Shown: positions 49,150 through 59,470 of the stretch, in pieces
Layout of the letters: each line of letters opens with the position of its first letter
Position numbering within the stretch: the first letter of the stretch is position 1
NCBI GenBank assembly: GCA_921293015.1
Contig: OV121092.1
Coordinates: 4,470,001 to 4,534,000 of the forward strand
Direction: 5' to 3'
Source: Phorcus lineatus
Lineage: Eukaryota; Mollusca; Gastropoda; Trochida; Trochidae
Length of the DNA stretch: 64,000 nt
Position numbers and translations under genes: made by a program
The notes under the pieces: model-generated
The model's input: only the letters and a program-made list of their open reading frames with translations
What the model was told of the DNA's origin: nothing
The model's database searches: none

Positions 49150-52120
49150 CATGAAAGAAGTGTAACAGAAATTTACGGACAAGCTGTCTTTCTCTCTATT
49201 GGAGCATTGATTTTGATTCAAGTCACTCTTTGATCTACCAGGCACTTCTAATCTTGTTCATGTGTTCAATTGAATTAACAAATGCAATCAAAGGTTTTTC
49301 CAAACCAGAACAGTGTCAAACAGATCGCAATCTAAAACTAGGACAAATGTCTCCTGTATTGTGTTCAATCAATATCATTGACGGTGAATAATGTAACTCG
49401 AATTTGTATAAGGCAACTGATAATTTAGTTGTTGAACATTCTATTTTATTTATTCAATTTTGTGAGCAGCATACTTGAGATCAGTAAATCAGTTGCTACA
49501 CTACGCGTTTCCATGGATTTAATTTATATAGGTACTAACAGCACATGATTGTTTTAGTCAAATACTATTTGTCAACTCGCTCATCAATCCCCTGACAACA
49601 ACATCAAACTCACTCTTTCTGATAGAGTTGAAATATACAAAAATTGACTTTCTTTTCATGTGAATGTCATATTTTGGATATTATCATCTGTTATGACAAT
49701 CTTGACCAAGCAGGTTTGGTACGACTTTTCCGACTAAAAGGTCCATGCACTTTTTGTCAACACTCTAATAAATTGATGCGCACACTTGTAGCAACTAGTC
49801 AGGTTTCCTTCTTATTATGCTTGTCATTTTGTTCCAACATATTGTTTAACTATCGGTATTGGAAAACTTATCTAAAGTTATTTAGACATATAATATGAAG
49901 AAACACGTTAATACATAATCCAACCCAAATATTACTTGTACATATAATTATACAGATGAGCTATAATAACTGTTTTAACTCTTACATTTCAGAAAGCTCA
50001 AAAAGTACGGGAATGAGAATAATTAAAAAAATAGTTCAATGGAAATACAAATTCAATTACAACCCTCGATGTTGAAAATGCACTTAATGATTCAATTCAT
50101 GCTGCGTACGAAAGAATACTCTCTTACAACATATATCATGTGCTGAAACTCATAATAAAAAATGTGTGGAAGTATTAATCGGGTTAAAGTATGCATGGTC
50201 TGATTCTAACCTTCCATTTATAAAAAATGTATATTGTGAACTATGAAAGGTTGTGGAAAGTCCCTTTATGACTGGAGCAGTCATAAAGATCGAAGGTGCG
50301 GCTTTAGATAAGACAAATTCTGTCACGGCCCATGCTGAACTATGTCCGGAATGGACTCTTTGACCCGATGTTAAAGGAATAACGGAGTTAAAAAGGGGCA
50401 AACAAAGACTCGCTCACAATATCTAAGACAGAGTAAAACCTAATAAATAATGGCTATTTGTAATCGTATGGTTGACATTATAACATAAGCTTTGATGTTT
50501 ATTCATGAATGTTCATTGTTATAACAAAGATCGCTAAGCGTTTCATTTCAAATTCTCATAATTCAGCTGCAAAGTTTGGGCTGTATTTTTTTCTCAATTT
50601 TCAATTGAAAGAAAACTTGCTTGAAATGTGCTTCATTGAAAATAAGACGAATTTATATAATGGTAGTACAAAAATAAAAGACTCTCATCTATTTGCAACA
50701 CACCAGTTTTGAAATTTATTAATCAGATAATCAAACACTTTTTAGTCTGTAAGCTTTATTTTCCATGAAAAGTGTGTCACTGTTGATAGAGTTGGTAGAG
50801 ACGGAGACTGTGATACGAAGAAGTGGTAACAACTTCCCCATTGATTATGTATAGATTTAACGTAGTATGCCATGGATGCCAATAAGAAAACAACGCTTAG
50901 ACAAACCATTGGTATGAATGCAAGATGACTTTTCTGTCAAATAACAGGAATATATAATAAGAATTTAATCATATTGCAATGCACTTTAAAAAAGGATTAT
51001 TAAATTTTGAAAGCTGTCACCTTGTAGCACGATTAACACGAAACATTCGTGAAGACAACACTAGATGACAAGTAACCTATTTGAACAGAGTCTTTGAGTT
51101 TCTAATTCTAACAATTCTACAGATTTATAAGATTTCTAACATCACGACTTTCAAAAGTACAAACACTTTGTTGTGTGAAAAAAATATAATCAAGAGTGAT
51201 CCATGTCAAAGGAGTGTTACGCATGTCTTATTATGGCCATCATTCTATAAGGACCGTGAGAGTAATAACTTAGTTGGTCGAGCAAGAGAAGTCCCCAACA
51301 CAATCAATCCCAAATTAATTCTTGTAATTCGGAATGTCTTAAAATGAACAAAGATCTGTCACCTGTTGATAAACCTTAATCAGCTTTGTGATTTTGAATT
51401 TTACATATTTGATTATGTATAAGGTACTAAAACTACAATACTTATTATCATTCATGATTCTCTTTTCTCTCGATCGCTCTTGATCTGAGCGGCAGGGTTT
51501 AGCCCTGAACATGTTGAATAAATTATTTTGTAGCTACTTGAAACATATGACAGGCTGTAATTAGGAGATCACAATTTTTGGAACAATGAATATGGACATA
51601 CAGAAATTATTTCGATTCGAGAACAGAGAAAGTCGTTTGCGCCCTGCCTCATTTCGTTTTCATGTAGGGGAAACTTGGTATATTATATGTATATTTTCTG
51701 CCTAACGCTAAACTTGGCCTTTCTTATGAGACAGAAGCAAGTAGATTAAGCCCGTCATCCTATAACCGTGACCATGAAATCTGTTTGAAAGATGATTATT
51801 AAGTCAATATTCTATTCTCCTATCTCGCCACATGAAGCCTGGGCCTGTTAGTCGTTCAAACATGTCTGGTGTGATTGGCAAGCTTTGAAACATAGTATAA
51901 GGTCACTTTCGGCAGTCATTTCCTTCCTGCTTTGACATCAATATATAACAGTCCTTATGAGTACATTAAAGCTAAATTAGTGTCATTTTGAATGTTTTTT
52001 TAATATTAACCTTTGCAATAAGATATCTTCAAATTCGTATCATTAGTTATATATTATTTCTAATAAAATGATGTATAAAACACATAGTTGAATATACCTT
52101 GCACAACAGTCAAAAAATAC
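49150..52120 (+). repeat. Paralogous segment C
   Basis: It is collinear with A from 8.53 kb onward and with B from 21.6 kb. Anchors are GTGTAACAGAAATTTACGGAC (49161), AACTATGTCCGGAATGGACTC (50338), GCTGCAAAGTTTGGGCTGTA (50566) and the exon relic at 51825. Confidence 0.7.
51825..52010 (-). pseudogene. Exon relic, PDM family copy C
   Basis: On the minus strand the family phase reads MFQSLPITPDMFERLTGPGF followed by MWRDRR. Relative to the 23.7-kb copy, several codon changes in this phase are silent (AGA/CGA, TTA/CTA, CCT/CCA). Upstream of MFQ the phase is broken and the LESTLKDC part is lost. The relic is on the same strand as the 11.8- and 23.7-kb copies. Confidence 0.5.
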
Positions 52121-52559
52121 TTTGAAAATCTTTTTGATTTTTCGAAGTAACATACATTAACAATTCAAAGAATTTTGTAAAAAAGATGGCTGAAAAAACC
52201 CTTTTGCAATTGTTTGATGATTGATGTGTGAAAACAAAGACATAAACGATGTAATCAATGTTTATAGTTAGTAAGGATTTTATTTTCATGAGAATTGAAT
52301 TATTGAAGGATTAAACTTAAAAAGCACAGTCTAATCGGGGTATTTCTGTTGGAAAGAGAGACCTTCCTATTGATCATATACACTAATACTAAATGATTAT
52401 AACACAACACAGTTGAAATATGTTATTTAGGGTAACAGTTTAGTTGATTTAGGTTTGATAATTTTATAAATAAGAGCGCATACTTGTTGAAAAAACAAAA
52501 CATTGAGAACTGAAGCCATTAACTGAAACACATTTCCTAGAATTATATAACCGAAACAA
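52121..52559. other. Non-coding, nothing recognised
   Basis: No matched repeat or coding signal. Confidence 0.4.
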
Positions 52560-53230
52560 GACTTCATTTTCATAATACCTTTTATTATAAGATAAATGTC
52601 TTCCTTGTCTACAAAGAGTAATCCAATTTAAATGTTCTCTTACCGAAAAATAAGCTTACTCAAATTCACAAAGTTGTTTCTTCTGTTAGAATTGATTTTT
52701 TTTCATTAAGTCGTCATTATTTGCTACTTTTCTGTGTGCAGTTACTGATTGACTTCACTCTATGTATGAATCCAGGCCTTAAATTATTGTCTATGTATTT
52801 TAGATTATTTCAATGGTGGTCGCATATCATTCATTATTCACATCAGATTGATCATCATAAGTAACATTTCTTTGGCTATTAGAAGATCAATATAGATGGT
52901 ATTTGAAATGAAGCATGGCGATTCCAAATTCTATTTTTATGAGAAAAAAAACCCCACATAGCCCAAACTTGGCAGATCATCATATCCAAGATTTCTTTAT
53001 TTTTGGACGGAAATAAACTTGTGTCTTTCAGAAATCTTTATTCGATGTCATAAATAAAAAAACACAGATCTGACACTTCGGAAGTGTTTTTTTCCTTGTA
53101 ATTCTTGTAAAGTTTGCTTGATTTTAAGGTTCAGTAGTATTTTTGTTATGTAGTACCAAAAAAAATAATTTCATATTTTCGAAAAATGGTTGAAAAAATA
53201 ACATCATTTATTTCAAGGACATTGTTTATA
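52560..53230 (+). repeat. Paralogous block, copy 2 (matches 33961-34640)
   Basis: It contains TGTGTGCAGTTACTGATTG, TATTAGAAGATCAATATAGA and GAAATCTTTATTCGATGTCAT, in the same order as at 34 kb. Confidence 0.65.
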
Positions 53231-53554
53231 AAATTGTTTTCAAAAGTTTTTGATTTATATAGATTGTTAATAAGAACATCATACCTCATGCTATCGCTGT
53301 TGAGCTATAGAGCCATATATTTGTATTAATACATTGATTTATCAATGCATCTTTACAAACACATATAATGTAGATTTAATGACGGTTTGGATTGAACAGT
53401 TGACTTAATACAAAATGGAATATCTTCATATTAAACCGTGATTTTAACTATATTTCGGTTGCATAAATGTACGCTTTTCACAGATATTTGCCACTTATAC
53501 ACACATACACATTTATTACAGCTGAGCAACTCTAATGCAACGGTTACATGTACA
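53231..53554. other. Non-coding, nothing further recognised
   Basis: 53500-53545 is a diverged match of 36020-36060. Confidence 0.4.
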
Positions 53555-53743
53555 TTACCAACAGATCGAATGAATAAGCAATGATTGGACAGTAGCATAT
53601 TTTATCTCCGTCCAATTTTGTGTGCCGAGCACGGAAATAATGAGCTCCTAATCACCATTATCAGAATGCGTGAATGTGTTGGAAGAATACTCCGGGCTGA
53701 GCTGATGAGATTTTGTATTATGCCCAAGGGTTGAACCATACAG
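53555..53743 (+). repeat. Paralogous block, copy 2, left part (matches 36490-36700)
   Basis: It shares AAGCAATGATTGGACAGTAG and TCCGGGCTGAGCTGATGAGA with the 36.5-kb copy. It ends in CATACAG, which is repeated at 55598-55604 across the inserted block. Confidence 0.8.
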
Positions 53744-53812
53744 GTCATTTTGTTTTATTAGGTATAAATGGCCATGAGGGCAACAGTACAACATGTGAAA
53801 AAATATAAGACA
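53744..53812. other. 69 bp of unexplained inserted sequence left of the Tc1 element
   Basis: It is absent from the empty-site paralogue at 36.7 kb and is not part of the Tc1 inverted repeat. It may be what remains of an earlier insertion. Confidence 0.55.
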
Positions 53813-53983
53813 TAAATTGAACACCAAAAATTTTTTACACCTCTTTGAATTTGAATATCATAAAAAGTGACGTGTTCAAAGGAATTTGCTTTACGTGTTG
53901 TAACACTCCTTCAGTTTAGTGTTTTGTGCTAAAATAGCAGACCTGTAACTTTAATGGTAAATAAGTTATCGCCAGTTCTTCAT

Positions 53984-54023
53984 GGGGGGGGGGGGGGGGG
54001 TGGGGGGGGGGGGGGGGGGCGGG
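53984..54023 (+). repeat. Poly(G) tract in the left inverted end of Tc1 copy 1
   Basis: Seventeen G, a T, eighteen G, a C and three G occupy the place where copy 2 has GGGTGGGG and the right end has the complement of GGGTGGGG. Confidence 0.97.
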
Positions 54024-54345
54024 CAATTGTCCTGTTTCCGATAATGCTGAAAATTGTACAAATTAACCAAACTTTCTTTTCATTGATAAGGAATGCACAT
54101 TCATAAAAAAAGGTAATTAGTTATGGTTTTGGAAATATTTATTCGTTATATTGTCTGAAAATGACGAAATATTGAGATTTGTTTCTAAATCTTTCTAAAT
54201 AGTGAACTTCGGTTTTCATCAGGAGGATCATGTCTCCAAAACGTAACCATAAATGTTTTACCACGCATGAAATGCACGTGAAATCAGTTGGTAACAGGTA
54301 TAGAAGGCCCCTGTATTCATTATTTTACACCATAATTCGATTACA

Positions 54346-55342
54346 ATGCCTAGATTAACAATTGAAGAGCGGGAAAGAGCGATTGGAATGCTGCAGACTG
54401 GGTCCACTGATGGGGAAAGTCGCTGCCGCATTCGGAAGTCATCGTCTCACCATTCTTAGGCTGCGTGGACGTCTACAACAGACTGGATCGACTCGAGACT
54501 GAGCTAGAAGCGGCAGGCCGCCAGTGACAACCCCAAATGAAGACCGGTACATGCTTCCAACTGCATCTCAGGAACTGCTTTCAAGCCGCCACAACAACAG
54601 CTTCTACTGCACTTGGACACCGAATCAGTCCCCAGACGGTGAGAAGAAGGCACCAACAACATGGACTGAGGTCATACCGGCCAACACGAGCAATGCTGTT
54701 GACGCGCCGACATCGACAAAACAGGGTTGCTTGGGCCAGAAATGTTCGAAGTTGGCAGAACCAAAACTGGCAGAGAGTGTTATTTTCCGACGAAAGTCGG
54801 TTCCATATGCGCGTAGAGGACGGGAGAAGGGGGGGGTCTACGGTCGCCGGGGTGAGAGGGAGGCACGCTGCTGCATACAGGAAGTTATCCCTTTCGGTGG
54901 ATGCAGCGTCATCGTCTGGGGTGGGATACACGGCAACGCAACCACCGACCTCATTGTCATTGACAGAAAGCTGACAGCGCAGAGGTACATTGACAGGGTC
55001 CTACAGCCAGAGGTCATCCCATTCCTACAACGCCATCCAAACACCCTTTTTCAACAGGACAATACTCGTCCTCATTAGAGTGTCGTTACAGTACCTCAAC
55101 GTCAACGTTTTGTCTTGGCCTGCCAGATCGCCCGATATGAATCCCATCGAGCACCTTTCGGATTACATCGATCGAAGGATCCGTCAACGTCGACACCAAC
55201 CACACACACGTCAACAACTTATTGCTGCATTGATGGCCGAATGGAGGCGGATACCACCTGCTTTCATCTGACGGCTGACGTTTCTGTGAGACGAAGAGCT
55301 CAGGCATGTTTGAATGCCAGCGGCGGACATACCAGATACTGA
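54346..55342 (+). pseudogene. Tc1-like transposase, broken, copy 1
   Basis: Tc1 transposase cuts and pastes the element through a DD34E triad after an N-terminal paired helix-turn-helix domain. Present here are PRLTIEERERAIGMLQTGS at the start, the helical segment RLRGRLQQTGSTRD, RISPQTVRR, the first Asp in FSDESRF (GAC 54789-54791), the second Asp in FQQDN (GAC 55058-55060), and the Glu in SPDMNPIEHL (GAG 55149-55151). Damage includes a phase change at 54409 shared with copy 2, an added C near 54552, a slip in the G run near 54830, a small deletion at 55076, and stops after STRD, after RPH and at 55271. All three catalytic residues survive, in different phases. Confidence 0.92.
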
Positions 55343-55597
55343 TAACATACAATTTCTCATTATACTAATGATTATTCTATTATGTTGTTTTTGTGCATGA
55401 TCGGAAATAGGACAATTGACCCCACCCTTGAAGAACTGGCGATAACTTATTTACCATCAAAGTTACAGGTTATTTTAGCACAAAACACTAAACTGATGGA
55501 GGGTTACAACACAACAAAGCAAATTCCTCTGAACACGTAACTTTTTATAATATTCAAATTCAAAGTGGTGTAACATTTCTTTTGGCGTTCAGTTTAT

Positions 55598-55740
55598 CAT
55601 ACAGTTGCTTGGGATAACTTTATAAGGGGTTTCTTTTAATCGAGCTAAAACATCGCTATGAAAACATAATGACTTGTTGATATTCACTCTCAGCATATCA
55701 TGACTCGTAGTAAACCTTGACATTAATATTCTTTTTTTAG
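55598..55740 (+). repeat. Paralogous block, copy 2, right part (matches 36700-36840)
   Basis: GTTGCTTGGGATAACTTTAT and AAGGGGTTTCTTTTAAT continue the copy interrupted at 53743. Confidence 0.85.
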
Positions 55741-56059
55741 AAGTTTATTTTCAGTTTTTTATATCAAAACGTTTTTTTTCATTTCTCGTCAGAATGATGG
55801 TTACAGTTCTCAAAGTCATGCTTTACGTCATTTGTTCATACCATGGTTTAAGAGTTTAAGAGTATTAAGAAAAAAATCTCAATTTATGAATCTTTAATCT
55901 TTATACTCATAAAACCTCCATTTTGACATTATGCTTTTTTATACACTTAAGTAAAGAGCATCAGTATTATTGCTGAAGAAAAACGACTTAATATAGATGG
56001 TGATGCTTACAACGACTTTTACCTTATTTCTTTTTACGTTTTACAAGGGAGGAATACCA
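55741..56059. other. Non-coding, nothing recognised
   Basis: Poly(T)-rich sequence with no coding signal. Confidence 0.4.
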
Positions 56060-56640
56060 AAGGTGTACTCAGTGTCTGTTTATTCTCTGCCAAGCAATTG
56101 AAAACTTTAAATACTCATGACTTTCTTTGTAACATGTTATTGTCAAAAACGTAAGTGCAACAACGATCATCGCCAGACAACATTTCGTAAGATGTCAAGC
56201 TACCCGACACTCCTGACATTAACACCACAAATGCACAACGCAATTTATCGTTTTTGTTTGATTTCTAGGAAAAAAGGAGCTTTCAAATATTGTAGCGAAA
56301 CGGAACAAAATACATCTACTTTCAAGACGAACAGTACAATATAAAATTTACAATGATGTACTTATTACAAAAGATGTTTATCTTCCAGTAGCCATTTCAA
56401 GTTGTTTGATGATTCGTAACGGTTGTATGAACAGATAAGTTCTCACGAAGGAATGAACGTCACTTTCGTTCGTGTAAGTTGTTAAAAGATTTAGATAGTA
56501 CAATCAAGATCGATTCATGTTTCAAAAGTGGGCAACTAAGTGACACTGACATATCAAGAATATCAATGGACAGTGGTTCTTGGGTAATCTGGCTATAGGA
56601 GATTAAGATAGTATCAACCCAAACCCGTTGAATGTTCAAT
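56060..56640 (+). repeat. Old single-copy relative of the 1.68-kb unit end and its flank
   Basis: GCCAAGCAATTGAAAACTT, AACATGTTATTGTC, AAGATGTCAAGCTACC, AAAAAAGGAGCTTTCA and GTTTGATGATTCG follow the order of 39090-39420. The AATCAAGATCGATTCATG block at 56503 follows the order seen after the array at 42866. A 75-codon frame at 56117 is incidental. Confidence 0.7.
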
Positions 56641-56975
56641 CGATGAAGAGAGATATACATTGATTTGATTCTAAATGTGGTAAAACTATATTAGTTGTCA
56701 GCTGTTGACCTTATTCAATATCTTTAGACTTTTTAAAAAAATTATTTACACGACTTTAATTGATATTGGAAATTAAAAAAATTCTGTGATTATTGTAAAC
56801 AGTTATGATGTATCTGTCTCTCCTTGAAATGTCAAGCTATAATTGTCATTGCCTTTTACTTAATCTCCATATAAAAAGTTCTCTCAGGAATAAAGCTCAA
56901 ACATAATAGAACGATTTTTAAAACAACAGCATTTGAGATGTAACACTGTAACATTCTACATTCTAACATTCAGAG
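56641..56975. other. Non-coding, nothing recognised
   Basis: Diverged continuation of the paralogous flank, with no coding signal. Confidence 0.4.
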
Positions 56976-56987
56976 ACGAAATAAAAT
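56976..56987 (+). repeat. Target-site duplication, left
   Basis: ACGAAATAAAAT is identical to 57323-57334. Confidence 0.9.
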
Positions 56988-57322
56988 GGGGGCGGGATAG
57001 CGCAGTGGTTAGCGCGTTCGGCTTCGGATCAGGAGGTCCGTGGTTCGAATCCCGCCAGGGGCTCGGCAACTTTGTCTGCATTAGAGAACTGTTCTACACA
57101 CAGTCAGGTTTGGGTGCAATGCTACACTGAAATTCACTGCAGTACCACCCATGGTTCGCTAGTTCCAGCCGATGCTCGCAGGTTTCACCGCAATGCATAG
57201 CCACAATGGTGGGTGTTGCGGGCTTTCTCCCTGCAATAATACTAGCAGCCGCGATATAAGTGAAATAATCCTGAAAGCGGCGTTAAACAACAACTCACCT
57301 CACCACCTCACCACCTCACCTC
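56988..57322 (+). mobile_element. tRNA-headed SINE, family 1, full-length reference copy
   Basis: The head GGGGGCGGGATAGCGCAGTG continues into GTTAGCGCGTTCGG and the B box GTGGTTCGAATCCCGCC, a good internal pol III promoter. A unique body of about 190 bp follows, then the tail GCGTTAAACAACAACTCACC with CACCT-type repeats in place of poly(A). A 12-bp direct repeat flanks the element. The good tRNA-like boxes and clean duplication make this the youngest family 1 copy here. The open frame over the head (56933-57130) is not a gene. Confidence 0.95.
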
Positions 57323-57334
57323 ACGAAATAAAAT
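57323..57334 (+). repeat. Target-site duplication, right
   Basis: Exact repeat of 56976-56987. Confidence 0.9.
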
Positions 57335-57535
57335 ACATTGTTTGGGACTGTTTACATACATCATGATATTGCCAGATGATTATCATTCTGTTATTCTTTC
57401 ACATTTATTTTCATCTATGTTGGTTCTGACATGAGTTCTCTGTAGAATTAAAAACAATTGGGCTGCTTATCAAACTTCATGAAATATATTAATTTTATTG
57501 ACTGTTATGTACTTTAAATTTAACTGAAACAAGTA
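57335..57535. other. Non-coding, nothing recognised
   Basis: Short AT-rich spacer between two SINE copies. Confidence 0.4.
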
Positions 57536-57779
57536 AGTGAGGTGGATGAGGTGTGGTGATGTGGGGTTTAGAGCCGCTTCTTAGAGTATTTCAATTATAC
57601 TACAGATGCTAGTAGAAAAAGCCCACAACACCATTGTTAGGTGAAACCTGCAAACATCGGCTGAAACTAGTGAATCATGGGTGTTACTGCGCTGAAATTT
57701 AGTGCAGCATTGTACCCAAACTTACTGTGTGTAGAACAATTATCTACTTTTGGCAAAGTTGCCGAGCCCCTGGCGAGAT
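57536..57779 (-). mobile_element. SINE family 1, head-truncated copy
   Basis: Read on the minus strand it runs from TCTCGCCAGGGGCTCGGCAAC through GTTTGGGTACAATGCTGCAC to a CACCTCAC tail. The A and B boxes are missing, so it begins just after the tRNA-like part. Confidence 0.88.
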
Positions 57780-58206
57780 TAAATCAATTGAATAACATTC
57801 ATCAACATGTAAGGAAAATTAATGGTTATATTTTAAAATGCAACTGCAAAATAAATTATGTTTTCGAGAGGAGTAAATAAAAAACCAGTCAAAATTGGCC
57901 TCAAGGCACTAAATCTCATAACATAATGCATCTTAATAATTTTGACAAAATGTTCGTTTACGTTATCAACGTCACCTTTCAACCGAGCCATTGGTAGTTT
58001 TCCGATGTGTTGTGTCTCTATTTTGATAAATACTTTTAAATTTTGCCATTTACATTGCCTTGTCCATACTGCTTTCCACTGAAATTTTGAAATACTCAGA
58101 CTTAACAAAGCAATCATGATAGAGGCGGAACCACTGCATGACTGCAAGGAGGTTCTACACAAAACATTTTCACATCCTTGCTGCAACCAGTTCTTTATGC
58201 CACATC
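57780..58206 (-). other. Unassigned; 117-codon minus-strand open frame
   Basis: The frame 57833-58186 is the longest outside transposons besides that at 11.5 kb. It begins QGCENVLCRTSLQSC and has a hydrophobic patch (MIALLSLSI), but no motif I recognise, no paralogue in the window and ordinary local composition. It might be a fragment of an exon or of an unrecognised element. Confidence 0.2.
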
Positions 58207-59133
58207 AACTGAACGCCAAAAGAAATGTTACACCTCTTTTAATTTGAGTATTATAAAAGTTACGAGGAATTTGCTTTGTTGTGTTGTAACACTCAATCAG
58301 TTTAGTGTTTTATGCTAAAATAGCAGACCTGTAACTTTAATGGTAAACAAGTTATCGCCAGTTCTTCATGGGTGGGGTCAATTGTCCTATTTCAGATCAT
58401 GCAATAATCAAGTGAAAATTGTAAAAATTTACCAAACTGACGTTGTTTTCTTTGATAATGAATGCACATACAAAAAAGGAAATAATTTTTGTTTTTGAAA
58501 ATACTTCTTCATTATTTTGTTTATTTTGTCTGAAAATGACGAAATATTGAGATTTGTTATTTTTATATTCTAAACACAACCATACGATTCTAAGAAAACG
58601 TTTTTGTTTTAAAACGTGCTTCGACTGCTTTAGGAAGCTTTGGCACATGTTTACGGACTAGATTTCTTTCTAAATCTTTCTAAATAGTGAACTTCTTAAA
58701 CATTTCGGTTTTCATCAGGAGGATCATGTCACCAAAACGTAGCCATAGAATTTTTACCACGCATGAAATGCACGTGAAATCAGTTGGAAACGGGTATTAA
58801 AACGCCCCTGTATTCATTATTTCACACCATAATTCGATTACAATGTTGCGATTAACAACTGAAGAGCGGGAAAGAGCGATTGGAATGCTGCAGACTGGGT
58901 CCACTGATGGGGAAAGTCGCTGCCGCATTCGGAAGTCATCGTCTCACCATTCGTAGGCTACGTGGACGTCTACAACAGACTGGATCGACTCGAGACCAAG
59001 CTAGAAGCGACAGGCCGCCAGTGACAACCCCAAATGAAGACCGGTACCTGCTTCAACTGCCTCTCAAGAACCGCTTTCAAGCCGCCACAAGGACAGCTTC
59101 TATTGCACTTGAACACCGAATCAGTCCCCAGAC

Positions 59134-59143
59134 GGTGAGAAGA
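59134..59143 (+). repeat. Target-site duplication inside Tc1 copy 2, left
   Basis: GGTGAGAAGA is repeated at 59461-59470. Copy 1 of the transposon has one uninterrupted version. Confidence 0.92.
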
Positions 59144-59460
59144 CCACCACTGGACCCAATACCTTATCGCGGTGTGGTGGTTTGGGTGCTTCAGAGACCC
59201 CGAGAGCTATGCCAGCCGGAGCGTACATGTTCCTGCGGAAAGAAAGGCATAGTGAGAGATAGAATGCAGGTTTTAGAAAGACTCAAATTTGGTCTGGCTT
59301 CTACCCATCGACCTGTCCAGCTTGGGTGTCCCTACCAGTTCCCTCTTCCTACCATCCCTTTTCCCCTGATCTGTCCACTCTCTTTTGGATGCTTGTCATC
59401 CACGTGTTTAATAACTGAAATATTGTTCAAAGCACGTTAAACCCCAACTCACTCACTCAC
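59144..59460 (+). mobile_element. SINE family 2, nested in the Tc1 transposase
   Basis: The 317-bp unit begins CCACCACTGGACCCAATACC, continues through GGGTGCTTCAGAGACCCC, GCCAGCCGGAG and CTGTCCAGCTTGGGTG, and ends GTTAAACCCCAACTCACTCA with an ACTC tail. It is about the same length as the minus-strand copy at 61473-61791. No clear tRNA-like head is seen, so its pol III origin is inferred from the class. Confidence 0.93.
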
Positions 59461-59470
59461 GGTGAGAAGA
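59461..59470 (+). repeat. Target-site duplication inside Tc1 copy 2, right
   Basis: Exact repeat of 59134-59143. Confidence 0.92.

Larger units (their letters stand above)
53815..55594 (+). mobile_element. Tc1-like DNA transposon, copy 1 (non-functional)
   Basis: Inverted ends of roughly 200 bp (53815-54048 and 55396-55594) match each other and those of copy 2. They begin AATTGAACACC/AACTGAACGCC and are flanked by TA (53813-53814 and 55595-55596), the Tc1/mariner target. The interior encodes a broken transposase. The left end contains an expanded G tract. Confidence 0.93.

Noticed and set aside
23600-52010. Cysteine-rich peptide frame CFKACQSHQTC across the PDM relics
   Set aside because: It is a different phase of the same DNA. 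Substitutions between copies are more often silent in the MFQSLP..GFLWRD phase, and the cysteine phase has stops in every copy.
54581-55352. Minus-strand frames of 68-116 codons across Tc1 copy 1
   Set aside because: They are opposite-strand shadows of the transposase.
56993-57062. A tRNA gene
   Set aside because: The A and B boxes belong to the SINE head: the sequence continues into a SINE body shared with other copies and is flanked by target duplications. The acceptor stem does not close as a tRNA.
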